Source: Megamerina dolium (lineage: Eukaryota > Arthropoda > Insecta > Diptera > Megamerinidae). From it: a stretch of 64,000 bases of DNA. The stretch spans positions 94,681,904 through 94,745,903 of the forward strand of contig OY978526.1 of NCBI GenBank assembly GCA_963854835.1, given 5' to 3'. Positions 10,803-23,395 of this stretch are shown here, in pieces; positions within the stretch are counted from its first letter, which is position 1; every line of letters starts with the position of its first letter. Position numbers and translations under genes: made by a program. The notes beneath the pieces were generated by a model, which made no database searches, was not told the origin of the DNA, and was given only the letters and a program-made list of their open reading frames with translations.

Positions 10803-11960
10803 CTAGGTCAATAAATTTTCGATATATTTGAAATGGTCTATTTCACATGATAGCCTCCAAATATAATCGGTCATCACGCCCTTGGCTTTGGTAATTTCTC
10901 TCAATCTTCTGCAAATCTTGATGCAACCTGACGCCCTCGTAACACCTAAATTTTCCGGGAAGAAATCCAGGTGAGAATGTAGAAAATGAATTTTTATCTG
11001 CATACGAGCACCTGTTCTTTTATAATTCAGCAACAGTTCCGCGACAACTTGTCAATTGTCTAGGTCGAACGCTTTAACAAAAATGTTTATGAGGCCAGCT
11101 TAATATGTAGTGGAGAAAGTAAAACATCATTTGGATTACTAGAGGTGTTTGTCTTCCTGGTCAATAATGGTCGCGATATGTCTATTTTTTCACGTGGTGA
11201 TGCGCTGTTGCTCGACTATCCCACAGGCAACCAATTTCGTGAAGCAGAGCACTGCATCCCAATCAACATACCAACCATATGAAATACACGTGAAATTAAT
11301 TAATTTAAATTCATATCCTCAAACCCAAAATTTGTTCATCGTTTCGTAACTTTCCTTGGTGTTGACGGTATGAGCAGTGGAATCAACAGCTTTTTATTTC
11401 GAATATTCAGAAGAGCAGCCTTCAAATTGTATAGGGAACCATCGGTGAAAAGTCGCCATTCATTTTGACATCATTACAGAAACAAATTTGATTTATCTTC
11501 TCGAAGAGTGTCAATAGCTCTTTATTCCTATTTCTAAAATGAGTAACTTTCGTTTCACTCGAGATAAATTTTCAACATTTCCTTTGGATAAATGCAAATC
11601 GCGGACAAAATCATTCAGTTCACCTTGTGTTACTAAATGTTTTTCGTCGAATACCGCTTCGCTGCCACTGCTCGTAGTGCAATCAAAAGTTTCCACATCA
11701 TTGACACCTAGACATTTCGGTAATGGATCATTGTGTAAACGTTCAACTTGCTTCGGTACTGATGAAACGTCAATATACTTCGTTTTGTACTGTTCTTGCG
11801 CTACTATCACAGACATATGTCGAACTAAAATAACAGTCATTGTCTTGATTTTTCTGCATACCATCTGTACAACTTTGTTCTACACGCTTTACAATACAAT
11901 TTAAGTGTCCACGGCTTTTCTAAATCTTCCATGGTAAAATCAAAGTAGTGCAGATGTGCA
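10803..11960 (-). pseudogene. Relic of an unnamed repetitive insect protein family
   Basis: Pieces appear on the minus strand in this order: LVTQGELNDFVRDLHLSK (about 11580-11635), WRLFTDGSLYNLKAALL (about 11410-11460), a PLHIKL piece (near 11090), and FLHSHLDFFPENLG (about 10937-10981). The order and motifs match a family that insect annotations carry in many copies as uncharacterised proteins, which I cannot name more precisely. Stops and frameshifts separate the pieces, so it is dead. The multicopy nature of the family suggests a mobile-element origin; that is inference. Confidence 0.7.
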
Positions 11961-12317
11961 GTTTTCAGCGAATCTTATAATTTTATCATTCTTTTCTTTA
12001 ATATAACAACCACAAATGTAACAAAAATAGTTCAGGTCGACTTTGCACTACCTTTTCAACATTTTTATATGTTATTCTGCTTTGCAAATACGTGTGTGTC
12101 AAATTGATAGTAGCACACGCTACTGGTTCAACTACCTGCCCAGTGACATCACAATGCTCTAATGTGCAAAATCTAACAATTGTAACGACCTAGAGAAAAT
12201 CTGACTACGGATTTGAATTCAGCGTGTAAAAGTACGTTAAAAATTTTACCAGAATTTGTAGTCTTGTGTTATTATCGGTGTTATACTAAATATGTATAAC
12301 AATAAAATAATTACCTA

Positions 12318-12320
<3 letters not shown>

Positions 12321-12352
<32 letters not shown>
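12321..12352. repeat. (TAA)n microsatellite
   Basis: About ten perfect TAA units. Confidence 0.95.
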
Positions 12353-12353
<1 letters not shown>

Positions 12354-12687
12354 TTAATAATAATGACGGTGTCATACAAAAGGGGAGTGATCGGACCTTT
12401 TTAAAAAATGTACGTGTAAATAACTGTTTATCATAAAACTTTCGTTATTTGCACCAGGTTTTCGTCTGAGTATGTAGCAAAAAATCTCGAAACTTAGATC
12501 ACGTCAAAAATTTGGAAAACTGCAAAAAATTCGAAATAGCGATTTATCGTACTGTTTTCGATAATTAAATTTTGCATTTTTGAAGTTTCGCAATTTGGTA
12601 ATGTGATCCAAAGAAACAACGAGTCACGTAAAATTGTTTTCAACATAAATACATTTTTTGTGTGCCATAGTATAGTAATAATAATAG

Positions 12688-13177
12688 CACTGCTCGACAG
12701 TTTTTTAATGTATCGTTGAAAGAACTTCTCTAGCCTAATGTTGTCACGCGGATCCCGAAAAGGACCATAATTTCCTCCATCAGCTCTTGTTTACCTAAAA
12801 AACACTAAATCATACACATTAACAAATGTATTCCCTTTGAAAATCATATTATACTTAAACAAACAAATTTTTTTTTATCAAAATTTGACCATATTCAAGA
12901 TTCAAAGCATTCAAATTGCAATCTCTGATTGCAATAAAATTCACTGAGTTAGTAGCTTCATTGTCTTGATTGTCGTAAAATTTCAATGTGATCAAATAAA
13001 AATGGGCAAAATGGTACCAAAATTAACCATATATGTCAAAATAAACATTTTTTGAATATCTCAGAGACTAGAGCCGATAGAACAAAATGTGTTGATGGCC
13101 ATTTTTGGATTCAGCGTAGCTAAATTATTCTAGAAAGGGGTCTTTCAACTCGGTACCAAAAAGGCTGTCGAGCAGTG
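12688..13177. mobile_element. MITE with CACTGCTCGACAG termini
   Basis: CACTGCTCGACAG at 12688-12700 is answered by its exact reverse complement at 13165-13177, and TA follows on the right (13178-13179). The 490-bp interior has no coding capacity. Termini and TA flank suggest a non-autonomous Tc1/mariner-type element. On the left, TA is one base away from the terminus, so the boundary is uncertain by a base. Related termini occur at 14382/15324 and 37407. Confidence 0.8.
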
Positions 13178-14381
13178 TAATATGAAATCTCGGCTAAAGT
13201 GAAATGAAATTATTTCGAATTCATAAAGTTTTTAAAACTCAGCAAAACAAAGTAAAACGGCAATAGACAATGAACATTGCCTTTGATATAAACCAATGTT
13301 ACTACTAGCACATTAAATAACAATAAACATTTGTGCAAAAAGTTCAAAACTCTACGTCATCATGTTTTTAATATTTTTGAAGGATTTGTACTAGTAAACA
13401 TATATAGGTGGATCGCTCCCCATACAAAAAAATAATTTTCAAATTTTCACCCCAAGTTTGAAAGATTATGTTGAAACGTTCATTTTGTTATTACACTTCA
13501 AAAGCAACAGTTTATTGGTTTTTTAAGGGCTTTAATCTTATGATGGAAACATATTTGATTAGGGGGGTAGATTCGTGCACTGTCAAATTAATATATGAAG
13601 GAATTATAGTCCTCCTTGATAGCTTTTCAACGAGCTATCATTTTCAAAAGTCGAAAAATCAACAACTGTGGTATGATAGGAAAACAATTTTGGCGGTAAG
13701 AAAAACATTTTTTGTTTATCCCGAGAACATACTCTTTCAAACTAGGGATGTAATATTCATACTTTTTAACGTGTGCACTAGTTTGGCTCCCTTTACAATT
13801 GAATATTTGAAATGTCCTCCCCTTAATAGATAGTTGACCTAGAGACACCACTTATATTATTACACTTTTTTTTATTTTAACACCAGAAGTCACAACCGTC
13901 CTTTGGATTCAGTAGCTCAGTGTCATGGCTCCTAAAGTTCCTAAATTTGTTCGTAGAATTTTATACACAACAATTTTACAGCAGATCAAGGTTTCAGTGC
14001 AATTCTAATTAATATGATTTCTTAAAAATTATACCATTCAACATGTTTACAGTTCAAAAAATTGCACTGAAATGAAATTGAAGTGAACTGGTTTCTCCAT
14101 GTGTATACAAATTCGTTAAGTTTGTCAACCGGTTGAACGGTAAATCAATCCGTCTACAGGGACTTTTATGCTTAAAAGCTCATGCCATTTTAAAACTGAA
14201 AACATTTGTCCAAGTTATTACTAGTATAGGTGTGTAATGCATGCACTTCTATATGAAACATATAATGTCAGCATGTATGATAGAAACATGGGTCTAACTG
14301 AATATAGAAGAACAGACAAAAACAACAACAATGTGGCGAAAATCTTACACTGAAAAGTCTCCATCAATACAATATCGATTA
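13178..14381. other. Non-coding, nothing recognised
   Basis: Open frames at 13468-13833 (+) and 13627-13851 (-) overlap each other, lack motifs and have AT-driven composition. I treat them as chance. Confidence 0.5.
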
Positions 14382-15324
14382 CACTACTCGACAGAAAAAA
14401 AGTACCTAACAGAAAGTATGTTTCCCGCTGAACAAAATTTGCAGTCACTTATTTTTGCAAAGAAGCGTTATCGAGATATTCGCGAAGATCGCATTTTTTC
14501 GCACTTTTTTCAGTTATTGGCAAAAATCTCGAAAACATTTTATACATACGCCTCTCGAAAGATGTGGTCTTCCTTCCGACGATATACAATTTGCTCCGAT
14601 AGGACTATCGGACTATTTGCTCCGGTTTTACTGAGTTATAGGCGCTGAAATTCAAAAAAGTGGATTTTTTGACCTTTTTTGAAAAGCACTAATTTTCAGT
14701 TGATTCATTCACATAAAAAAGAAATCTTTTTACATATTTTTAAGATTAGAACTAGAGGAACATTTTAAGTGTAACTTTAACAAAACGTATGTATGGAAGC
14801 TTACTTTTGTATGGGAGGTAGGTGAGATTTTCATCCGATTCCGCGCATTGTCAGATTAGTTCTTTGCTAAAGCAAAACTTACGTACTAAGTTTCAGCTCG
14901 ATAGCTTTATATTTATATGCACTGATATTGCAAAGACAAAGTCTAATTTCCTATCTTCACTTAATGCCTCCTAGCTTCTACATTTCTCGTCTGATTTTAG
15001 CAATTTTCGCAATAAAATTATCTTTCATCTACAATCTTAAAAATATGCAAAATAATTTTTTTTCATGTTAATGGAACAACTGAGAATGAGTAATTTTAAA
15101 AAAGGTGAAAATTTTCTCTTTTCGATTTTTCGAGTTATATGCGATGTAACTCAGTTCAATTTAATCCAATCACAACAGGCGTGACATTGTCGGAAAGAAG
15201 AAGACCATGGTTTTCGAAGTGTAAGTGTAAATAATCACGTTTTTTGGAAAAATGAATTAAGGTTAGTCTAGAAAACTTACTTTTTTTGAGGTACTCACAA
15301 AAGAGGAAAAATTGTCGAGCAGCG
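14382..15324. mobile_element. MITE related to the CACTGCTCGACAG family
   Basis: The left end CACTACTCGACAG follows a TA (14380-14381). The right end TTGTCGAGCAGCG (15312-15324) is followed one base later by TA. GTACC near each end extends the inverted match. It is about 940 bp, with no convincing transposase frame. Confidence 0.72.
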
Positions 15325-16074
15325 ATATATACGGACACCACATAATCCGTAACGTATAATTGAAAACGAGCATATGAAAGTATACTCTTACCACTATGGA
15401 TGGCAACTCAACTTGATGGCTTGAGTTTCCTGAGAAGTAGTTGTGAGATCAAACTCCTATTATCGATGGCGACCAAAGAAATCAGCTGCTTTGATTTAAA
15501 TTCGCGAAGGCAACTGAAAAACAGTCTTAAAGCTTTAGGTTTACCATTATGGACAATTGATCAAATGTATAAGTCAGCAATGCTGAATACCAGCCATATA
15601 TGAACTACTCTGAATTTAAGTTAAATTGTGTGTAGTATGCTACATATTTGTTATGGATTAAGACCCCCAAAAGACAAAGCAATGAAACCCCTTAAGGATA
15701 TTTAATATAATAATAATAATAATAATAATAAAAGTACTATAAGTAGGGGGAGCAACTCTGAGATACTGAGTCCACTAACCGAATGTAGCTTTGAACGTCA
15801 CTGATGAGAAGAATATGTAGTGCTCATGGCTAACTTTTTCACTATATTCATACATAATATAATATTGCCAAATCGGCAATGTCAAATATATGATTATTGG
15901 CTGTTTTAGCTTAATAAAATAAATAAAAAAATATATATAAATTTCTTTATAATGTGACGAGATGTTCTCAAGGAAAACTTTAAATTAAAAGGTGGACATT
16001 TCCAACGTTTTTCATCGATCTACTGTAGGGTATGCTCTATCGTTCAAGGTAGTGAAAGAGTTAATAATAATACT
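15325..16074. other. Non-coding with (TAA)n tract
   Basis: A (TAA)n run lies at about 15707-15731. Nothing else is recognised. Confidence 0.5.
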
Positions 16075-16192
16075 TACCTACTTATGTGGGCATTGCAACC
16101 GAAGATCGATTTAGGCCGAATTTAGCGTGTATCGCCAGCTATCTCTGTTCTTCGCTAGCTGGCGCTATTTAGATATTCCAAATGCCGTCGAG
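16075..16192 (-). mobile_element. RTE-like LINE 3'-end scrap
   Basis: ACTTATGTGGGCATTGCAAC, GATTTAGGCCGAATTTAGC and TTCTTCGCTAGCTGGCG match the antisense of the LINE 3' end. It breaks off into a (TAA)n tract at about 16195-16262. Confidence 0.85.
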
Positions 16193-16462
16193 TTCATAAT
16201 AATATAATAATAATAATAATAACAATAATAATAATAATAATAATAGCAATAATAATAATAATCATAACAATTACAGTATAATAATACAATATTAATAAAA
16301 TGAAAATAAAATTGAAATAGAGGAATTCTCTGCAATCAATTTTATTCGTTGTTGTTGGTTGCTTTTGATCTCTTTAATAAATTTTTTCTTGTAGTTCAAC
16401 CAATTTAAAGTACCTAAAAGCCGTTTGTTTAAATAATGAAAATAATGTTCTTCCACTAATTT

Positions 16463-16650
16463 ATGGGTGAGGGATCGTATCGCAGTGGTTAGTGTGTTTA
16501 CTTTCTGATCGGTAGGTCGTGGGTTCAATGCCCACGACAACTTTCATATCGATTTTATTGATTTTAGTTTCGAACGCTACCCATCTGTCGGAAAGCACTT
16601 GCCAATTCTATCGGCAGTAACAATTTGTCATGGAAAAGCTCCAATGGTTG
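16463..16650 (+). mobile_element. Diverged tRNA-derived SINE (5' half)
   Basis: Head TCGCAGTGGTTAGTGTG (A-box region), GGTCGTGGGTTCAATGCC (B-box region), then body GCTACCCATCTGTCGGAAAG and GCAGTAACAATTTGTCATGG. The 3' half is missing. Confidence 0.85.
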
Positions 16651-18767
16651 CTTTATTCATTCAATGGTTGCTTTATTGTTTACATTAGTTGCTTCCGATA
16701 ACACAAAACTTTTTAATAGTTTTTAATAATTTTTACGAATAGGCGTTCGATAACAGCAAAAAATTATCCATCAATCAAAAATTGGGAGAGCAAAGTGACA
16801 GTTTGTTGCAATAGAGACGTTGATTTTGCTCTGGGAAAATTTTAGCCAGCAAAAATTATCCATCACGAAAACATATGATCTGAAAGCATATGATAGCAAT
16901 TTTTGTAAACAAACAAATTTATATTTTTTAGAATTTGGTCTTTTGTGCGCTTCTGCCTGTTATCTGACCTGCCAATTTGCAGTTTACAATCAAAAACGAT
17001 AAAATGGAAAATGATAATCGATTCAATTTTGGATTTTATCATTTTGTAAACAAACTCAGCTGGTTTGTCTTTTTTTTTATTGCTTTTTGCAAGTAATGGC
17101 AAATTTTCTGTTTGTTTACTTTTTTGTTCTTTCTTCCCTTTGAGAGAGATTTCGCTAACGCTCTTGATTTTGACTGCTGGCTGGTTATGGCTAATTTTGT
17201 TATCAAACACAACTATTTTTCTTTTCAATTTCTTCACCATTTTGTCATTTCTCTCACAGCTGTACTAGTGTTACGTCACAAATCCTCTCTGATGAACGCA
17301 ATATCCTAATTCTATCATACTCATATATCATATGTATATAAGGTACACATTGTACCATAAAGTCATAGCATTTTTCACGAATTAATGCAAATTAGAAAAA
17401 GTAGTAAAGAAAAAAACTATAACACGCTATTTTGACACTATTCAAACATGTTTTGGCATTACACGTACACTTCAAGGGAAATAATTTTCAGATTGCTTTA
17501 TCTAGTATTATTATATTATGGAAGAGAACTACATCAAAAAATTAAAAAAGAGAACTCAAGCAGCGTAAGAACAATGGAGCGTCCAATTGTCTTTTTGCAT
17601 CTGTTGTTCCGTCTTGATGCGATTGTGTTAATAAACAAACATTTTTTTAGCAATCAATACTTCAACCACAAATCATTTCTGATAGAACTTTGAGTACATT
17701 TAATCACTATGTTTTCGTAAATGTACAGTTGCTCGTAATATAATATTAAAATATGTAAATATGTTACATTTACAATTAGATTTAAAAAATTTCATGAAGA
17801 ATAAAACTTAATAAGTATGATATTATACTATCAAAATAATTACGTGATTAATATTGTGGAACAAGCTGAGAGAAAACATGGCAGCACTATAAGTGTAAAA
17901 ACAGCATAAATATCAAAAACAATTTTGAAGTAAAACTCAAGTGACATCGTTATCTCTCTCTCTCTCTCTCTCAGCTTACTCCATCCTGTTAATTAGGCCG
18001 TGGAATAAATTATTTTATTTGGTAATATCGAAACTACATATTTACTTCTGTTGCTTTGTTTGTAATCCATTTTAAATAATAATAAAATTTATTATATTTA
18101 TATGTATGTATAAAAAATAGTACCTCATGAAAATAGCTAATATTTATATTTATCTGATAATACAAAAAAAAAAAAAACTTGAAAATGATCTATTAATATG
18201 GTAGAAATATTAAAAAAATTGTTCTCAAATAAAATCTGCACGAATATCTAGTATGTTTCACTTTTCAGCTTTTTTATTATTATTTTAGATTTTCAAATCA
18301 ACTGAGTTGTTTAGAAAAATGTTAAATCTATTTTCGAATTTTCTAATAATGTTAATATTTTTCTTTCTTTTTCCTAACGTAATTTAAAAATTTAATTACA
18401 GATTGGCTGAGAACAAAAAACGTTGAGCAAAACGATTTTGATATTCGTTCTCAGTGAACTTGTCTTCATGTAATGGCGTGGTTATATTATCAATAGCTAG
18501 CATGCTGAGTATGGTGTGTATTCTCGGTTTCGAGAATTTTAATTGTTGTATGACTACAAGAGATTAGTGCTACACATCGGTAAGATCAATGTTTGCCATT
18601 GCCAACAGCGACCAAGTGCACAAGCATGCACTCATTTTAAAGTTAATTTTTTATTTTATATTAAAGATTAAAACAAATTTGCCTTATAACCATTTCATAA
18701 TTGTAAGAAAATCGACTTACGAGTACATTTGGTCCACAATTAAGTGACGATTATCGATTGTTGGTTA
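16651..18767. other. Long non-coding stretch
   Basis: No gene is recognised. The Lys-rich minus-strand frame at 16863-17240 looks compositional. A (TC)n run lies at about 17953-17972. Confidence 0.5.
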
Positions 18768-19155
18768 TTCATCACTAATTGTGAATGGCACGAATAACAG
18801 TAGCATCGAAACGAATATCAACAAAATAACCAGAACAAGCCAACGAGAAAGAAAGAGAAGAATCTCGACTACGATAAAGGACGATTCTGGAGTGTTGGCA
18901 CAGAGTATAAATAGGGATAGTTGTTGACAAATGAATCAATTGAATTCCGAAAGTGATCGCGCAAACATTTATACAGTATCAGAAGCAAAAGTTGCAAGTA
19001 CATTAAAGAGTTATTGTAAATAGAGTTGATTAAATAAATTTTTGCTGTTTTGTATAGTTGTACGAAATAAGTGTTGCAATTATTATTGACAGAATCCAGA
19101 GGTCGAACAAGTTTGATTCGAGTAGAATTAAACGTTCACAAAATAAAAACGAAAC
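18768..19155 (+). mobile_element. Solo LTR of a retrotransposon
   Basis: It shares its whole layout with the LTRs at 36.2, 49.4 and 57.0 kb: an upstream block (CACGAATAACAGTAGCATC), a TATA box GTATAAATAGG (18905-18915), a downstream block (GCAAACATTTATACAGTATC), a polyadenylation-type AATAAA near 19034, and a 3' end AACGTTCACAAAATAAAAACG. No internal retroviral-type genes flank it. The 5' end is not sharply defined. Confidence 0.85.
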
Positions 19156-19499
19156 AATATTTTATTTTATTTATTTATATTTTATTTCTGAAAATTGGAA
19201 AGTAAAAAGATATTTCCAGCAATGACTCAAGCTAAATAAAAAAGTGTGTACATATTTTATTTAACTAAACCTGATTATTTATTAACTAAATTTCAACAAC
19301 ATCCGAGAAATGTTTTCAAAGCAAATAAATTATAGGTTCAGGCCTATGTCGACATTTAAATATTATTAAGTAATACCGACTTAGAATGATCAATCGTTAA
19401 GCTTCGGATTTCATTCGCAATAAAAATTTCGAATGTGAAATTGACGTTGAGCATAGCTGAATGACGGTGTTGACAGATGAACAGATAAACTAGTAGCGA

Positions 19500-20480
19500 C
19501 ATCTGTTATCAAATCCGCTGACGAAAGTCATCGTATTTTAGTGGAAGTTTATGGTGAATATGCTTTAGTAGAACGAACCTGTCAGAAGTGGTCTGCATGA
19601 TTTAAAAGTGGCAACTTTGATCTGGAAGACGAAGAATCACCCGGAGCGCCACCATAGTTTGAGGATGAAGAATTAGATGCAAGGCTCGATGCATATCAAT
19701 CACAAACGCAAGATATACTCGCAAAGACACTTGGAGTCACTCAGCCAACCATTTGACATCGTTTAAACGCTATGAGAATTATCCGAAAGGTATGAAATTG
19801 GGTGTCGTATAAACTGAAGCCAAGAGTTCCGTTGCCGAATGCCGTTTTTTCATGTGTGGACAACTGCTCCAACGACAAAAGAGAAATGGATTTTTACATC
19901 AAATTGTGACTGACGATGAAAGGTGGGTCCATTACGGCCATCCAAAACGTCGGGAATGTATGGATACCCTGACCATGCCACATCATCGACGGCCAAGCCG
20001 AATATTCATGGCGAGAAGATCATGCTATGTATTTGGTGGGACCACCTGTGTGGGGTGTATTATGAGCTGTTGAAATCGTTTCAGACGATCACGGCGGACC
20101 TGCACCGACGGCAATTGAGCGTTTGAGCCGAGCATTGCAAAAAAAAAAAAACGACCACAATATGCCGATAGACACGACAAAGTTATTTTGCAACATGATA
20201 ATGCTCGGCTACATGTTGCGGCGCCCATTTAAACGTACTTAGAAACGCTCAAATGGGAAGTCTTACCCCACCTGCCTTATAGCCCCCAGACATTGCTTCT
20301 TCGGATTACCACATGTTCCGATCAAACACACGCTTAGAAGAACAGCGAATCCATTCTTACGAAGAAGCCAAAAATTGGGTCAGTGGAATATGTCGACTTC
20401 TTCCAAAAAATTTAGAACATCGTTCTTTTACGTGGTATATTCCATGATGTTTTGGAGCCTGAGTTTTTTGTATTTGATCA
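19500..20480 (+). pseudogene. mariner transposase relic
   Basis: In shifting frames: HRILVEVYGEYAL and CQKWSA (N-terminal helix-turn-helix region, about 19530-19600), LGVTQPTI (19730), DERWVHYGHPKR (19915-19950), a KVILQHDNARPHVA-like stretch with the second catalytic Asp (about 20170-20225), then SPDIASSDYHMFR (20280-20320) and YEEAKNWV (20355-20380). At least five frame breaks plus stops make it non-functional. No flanking inverted repeats were identified. Confidence 0.88.
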
Positions 20481-20705
20481 CATCGTATCCAAGCATGACT
20501 GCAGTTTAACATATCTTTGTTGACGAATACTAAGTTTTTGAATGATTACTTCCGGGCATTTGCTTCAGGTTAGAAATTACTTCTTCAAGAATACAAAGAA
20601 ACTCAATTACATTGAAGAAGTCTCAGGTGTTTGAAGTATGCTTACGATTGGTTGAAATATAAATTAGGAAACTGAAATTAGCACAACTACCTTTGATTAA
20701 AAAAA

Positions 20706-21285
20706 TAACTTACTTACTTACTAATGTGGCCATTACAACTGAAAATCGATTTAGGCAGAATCTAACATGCTTCGCTAGCCATCTCTTTCCTTCTTTAGTT
20801 GACTCCAATTTAATTAATTTCAAGCGCTGACAGGTCTTTCACCGGAGGTTAGATCTGCATTTTCTACCACGTCCACCAGTGGGTTCCAAATATAACACCT
20901 TCTTTAGCCGGAATGTGTCCTCCCATTCGCTCGACATGGCCTATCCAGTGCATCCGGTTAATTTTAATGCGCTTTAATATGTCAGTGTCGGCATACAGCT
21001 CTTGATTCTACTTTATGCGATACTCGCCGTCAATGCAAATAGGTCAAAAATCTTCCGTAAGACTTTTCTCTCGACAACCCTGAGCATTCTCTCATATGAA
21101 GTGGAAATTGTCCAAGCTTCGGCGCGATATATAAGGACAGGCATGATGAGAGACTTATAGAGTGTGGTTTTCCTTTCTCGAGAGGGCGCTCGACTTCTCA
21201 ATTGCTTTCTTGACCCAAATATAACCTGTTAGCAAGAGTGATATTTCACTCATTACTGGTGTTAATGCTTGTTCCGAGATAGAGA
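20706..21285 (-). mobile_element. RTE-like LINE 3' portion
   Basis: The plus strand begins ACTTACTTACTAATGTGGCC, the antisense of the LINE tail (TAAG)n. Inside, on the minus strand, are KTTLYKSLIMPVLIY (about 21130-21175) and RMLRVVERKVLRKIF (about 21045-21090). It is 5' truncated near 21285 and broken. Confidence 0.9.
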
Positions 21286-22560
21286 AAGACCTTTATTACT
21301 ATAGACCTAAGACCTTTATTATTATAGTGACAGATTGTAACACGCGTATTTGTGTTACAAATTAATAATATTAAAATATAATTATAATTAAACAAATATA
21401 TATATATAAAAATCAACGTCGCGATCTGGTATCGAACCCGTACACGTAGGCAGGGTCGGGTGGTGGGACGAACCCACGGAACACTTGCGCCAAAACACAT
21501 CGCAACTTCGATGCGGATAAATAAGTTTGTATATTTGCTTGTGCTTTAATTCAGTTGATGTAAATTAATTGATGTAATGAACATGTAAAATAAATTAATT
21601 GAATAAAGGTAAAAGCACAAGCAAAATAAAGGCAAACACATAGAGCAGATATGAGAATTCGCATACGATTAATAGATAAAGATCATGCTGAACCAACGAG
21701 AATCGAGAAAAGCGACTTCCGTACATGATCGACATTTTCATTAATTTGTAAATTCAATTTGCCAATTCTTCTGTACTTCTAAGCCTGCTTTCTTTTTGTA
21801 AATACTTAATTTTTGTGAAACCAAATAAACGAAAAGAATAATAAAAGTAGGAATTGTACCGCGAGACGTATATCATCCGAGCCGAACCCTCTAGTGTCGG
21901 TAATATTACTGTCGATTTGACAGTAAGTTTGTAATTCGGTTTTCCTCCTACAAAAAGAGTTTTTCGCTGCCCTCTTGTTTACCCTGGCTGGCTGAGCGTT
22001 ACCCCAGCCGGAAAACAAAGGCACGCGTTACAAGATGTTGCCGCTAGCGTGTAAACTACACCCAACAGTCAATTTTAATGGGTGTAATGTTGATTCAATG
22101 ATAGCTCGAGAATTGTCTTCGTTCCATATACGGCAATTTTGTTTATTAATGTAACCGTTCAACCAGAAATTATGACGACCATAAAATGGACGAATTTTTT
22201 GAAATTAAAATTCCACAATTTGGAAGCGTTGTTCTGGCGATAAACATTCATGATGAAATGGCAAACTTTACTGAACAGAAATGTCAACACAGGTTAACAA
22301 TTCTTATCTGTCAAACCGTAAATATTTTTTCGAAAGATCTCATGCAGCAAAAAACAAACACCCGATATATCGATTCTATTTATTTTTTGATAATCGAATT
22401 TTAGAAAAATCCTTCATATGGTTGCTGTATAACGACATGATAACAAAATGTGGACAATACCTGGTATGGTTGATCCGTAATTCATGCGTTAATTTATGGA
22501 AGAAACTTTAGTTAATATGGGTATGCGCATTTTATATATTAATTACATTTACACAAATTT
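21286..22560. other. Non-coding with a tRNA-like patch
   Basis: A patch at about 21420-21495 holds, in reverse, GGGTTCGATACC (B-box-like) and TGGGTTCGTCCC. It could be the head of another SINE. The frame at 22186-22404 is not recognised. Confidence 0.4.
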
Positions 22561-22580
22561 ACCTTTTCTGCAGATAGTAG

Positions 22581-22793
22581 ATTTAAGAATTCTTTAAAAA
22601 TGGCACAGAGACGTACAAAGGATATCTTGATGATTTTCGAAATACAGATAATGCATGGATGTAAACGGTTGTGAATAATTTTTATGATAATACTGGAGAT
22701 AGTCTAGTCAAACTCATGCTCTCGGGCGGTAGTGATGCTATCATGTCAATTCGAAATAGACATCAAATGTACATTGCAATCGCATGCAAATGA
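22581..22793 (+). pseudogene. NUDT9-type ADP-ribose pyrophosphatase exon relic
   Basis: Conceptual translation gives EFFKNGTETYKGYLDDFRNT, then DNAWM, an in-frame stop, then NNFYDNTGDSLVKLMLSGG and SDAI. This follows the conserved NUDT9 C-terminal segment (YKGYVDDPRNTDNAW followed by a DETG-like turn). NUDT9 hydrolyses ADP-ribose to AMP and ribose-5-phosphate. One stop follows the DNAWM motif, another lies immediately upstream (TAA before GAATTC), and the end degenerates. No other exons, including the Nudix box, were found nearby, so it is a fragment of a duplicated gene or a dying one. Confidence 0.75.
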
Positions 22794-23280
22794 TATCGTA
22801 TTTGTGGACAATTTTATTGTAAAATTTTGAATTATTAAATATTGATAATTTTTTTATTAATAAATATTTGTATATGTATTTAATTCACAAAGATAAGATC
22901 CATATAAGGTACGTTGTCTTCGTTTCCTTCACTTTTCCTTAATCCTGGTAGTTTCAGTAAAGTACCTATATACCAATATTTCTACATGTGTGCCATTATC
23001 CATTGTTGATTTTTGAAGCTTTTTGGAAAACATAACAAATCCTTTTTCCTTTGTTTTCTGTTTTGTTGTTATTTCTTTGTTACACTTTTGAAAATAGAAA
23101 AATAATAATAATAGTGTAATAATATTAAAAAAATAGAAAAGCGAATTTATTTCGCGAGTAGGCGGCCTTGATGCCAAATTTTCTTACATTCGCCTGATTC
23201 TGTCACAGTTGGCGAATGCAGCTTGGTGGCTCCCTATTCATAATACCATTTTGTGTGAGTTCTATTAAATATATTTCACG
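22794..23280. other. Non-coding, nothing recognised
   Basis: AT-rich, and the short frames carry no motifs. Confidence 0.45.
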
Positions 23281-23284
23281 ATTT

Positions 23285-23395
23285 ACTTATTTTCTGCTAT
23301 TCGCCACGATTCGAACCTGGGTACCCACCATTCTGTGTCTTGCTATCGAATGTTCTATCACCGTCGCTCTAACAACTACGCTAATCTGTAACATA
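23285..23395 (-). other. tRNA-like (SINE head?) patch
   Basis: The reverse strand reads AGCGTAGTTGTTAGAGCGAC and, about 50 bases later, CCCAGGTTCGAATCGTGGCG, resembling A and B boxes of a polymerase III promoter. A similar patch at 23.99-24.09 kb (+) shares TAGAACATTC and AGGTTC-AACC. A decayed SINE family is more likely than a tRNA gene because the acceptor arms do not pair well. Confidence 0.4.

Noticed and set aside
11539..11904. 121-codon plus-strand frame
   Set aside because: It is antisense to the better-supported relic with LVTQGELNDFVRDLHLSK.
16863..17240. 125-codon Lys-rich minus-strand frame
   Set aside because: Poly-T/A composition explains it; there is no motif, and an overlapping plus-strand frame is equally open.
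22186..22511. Possible upstream exons of the NUDT9-like relic
   Set aside because: Translations do not resemble NUDT9 upstream segments, and no Nudix box is present.
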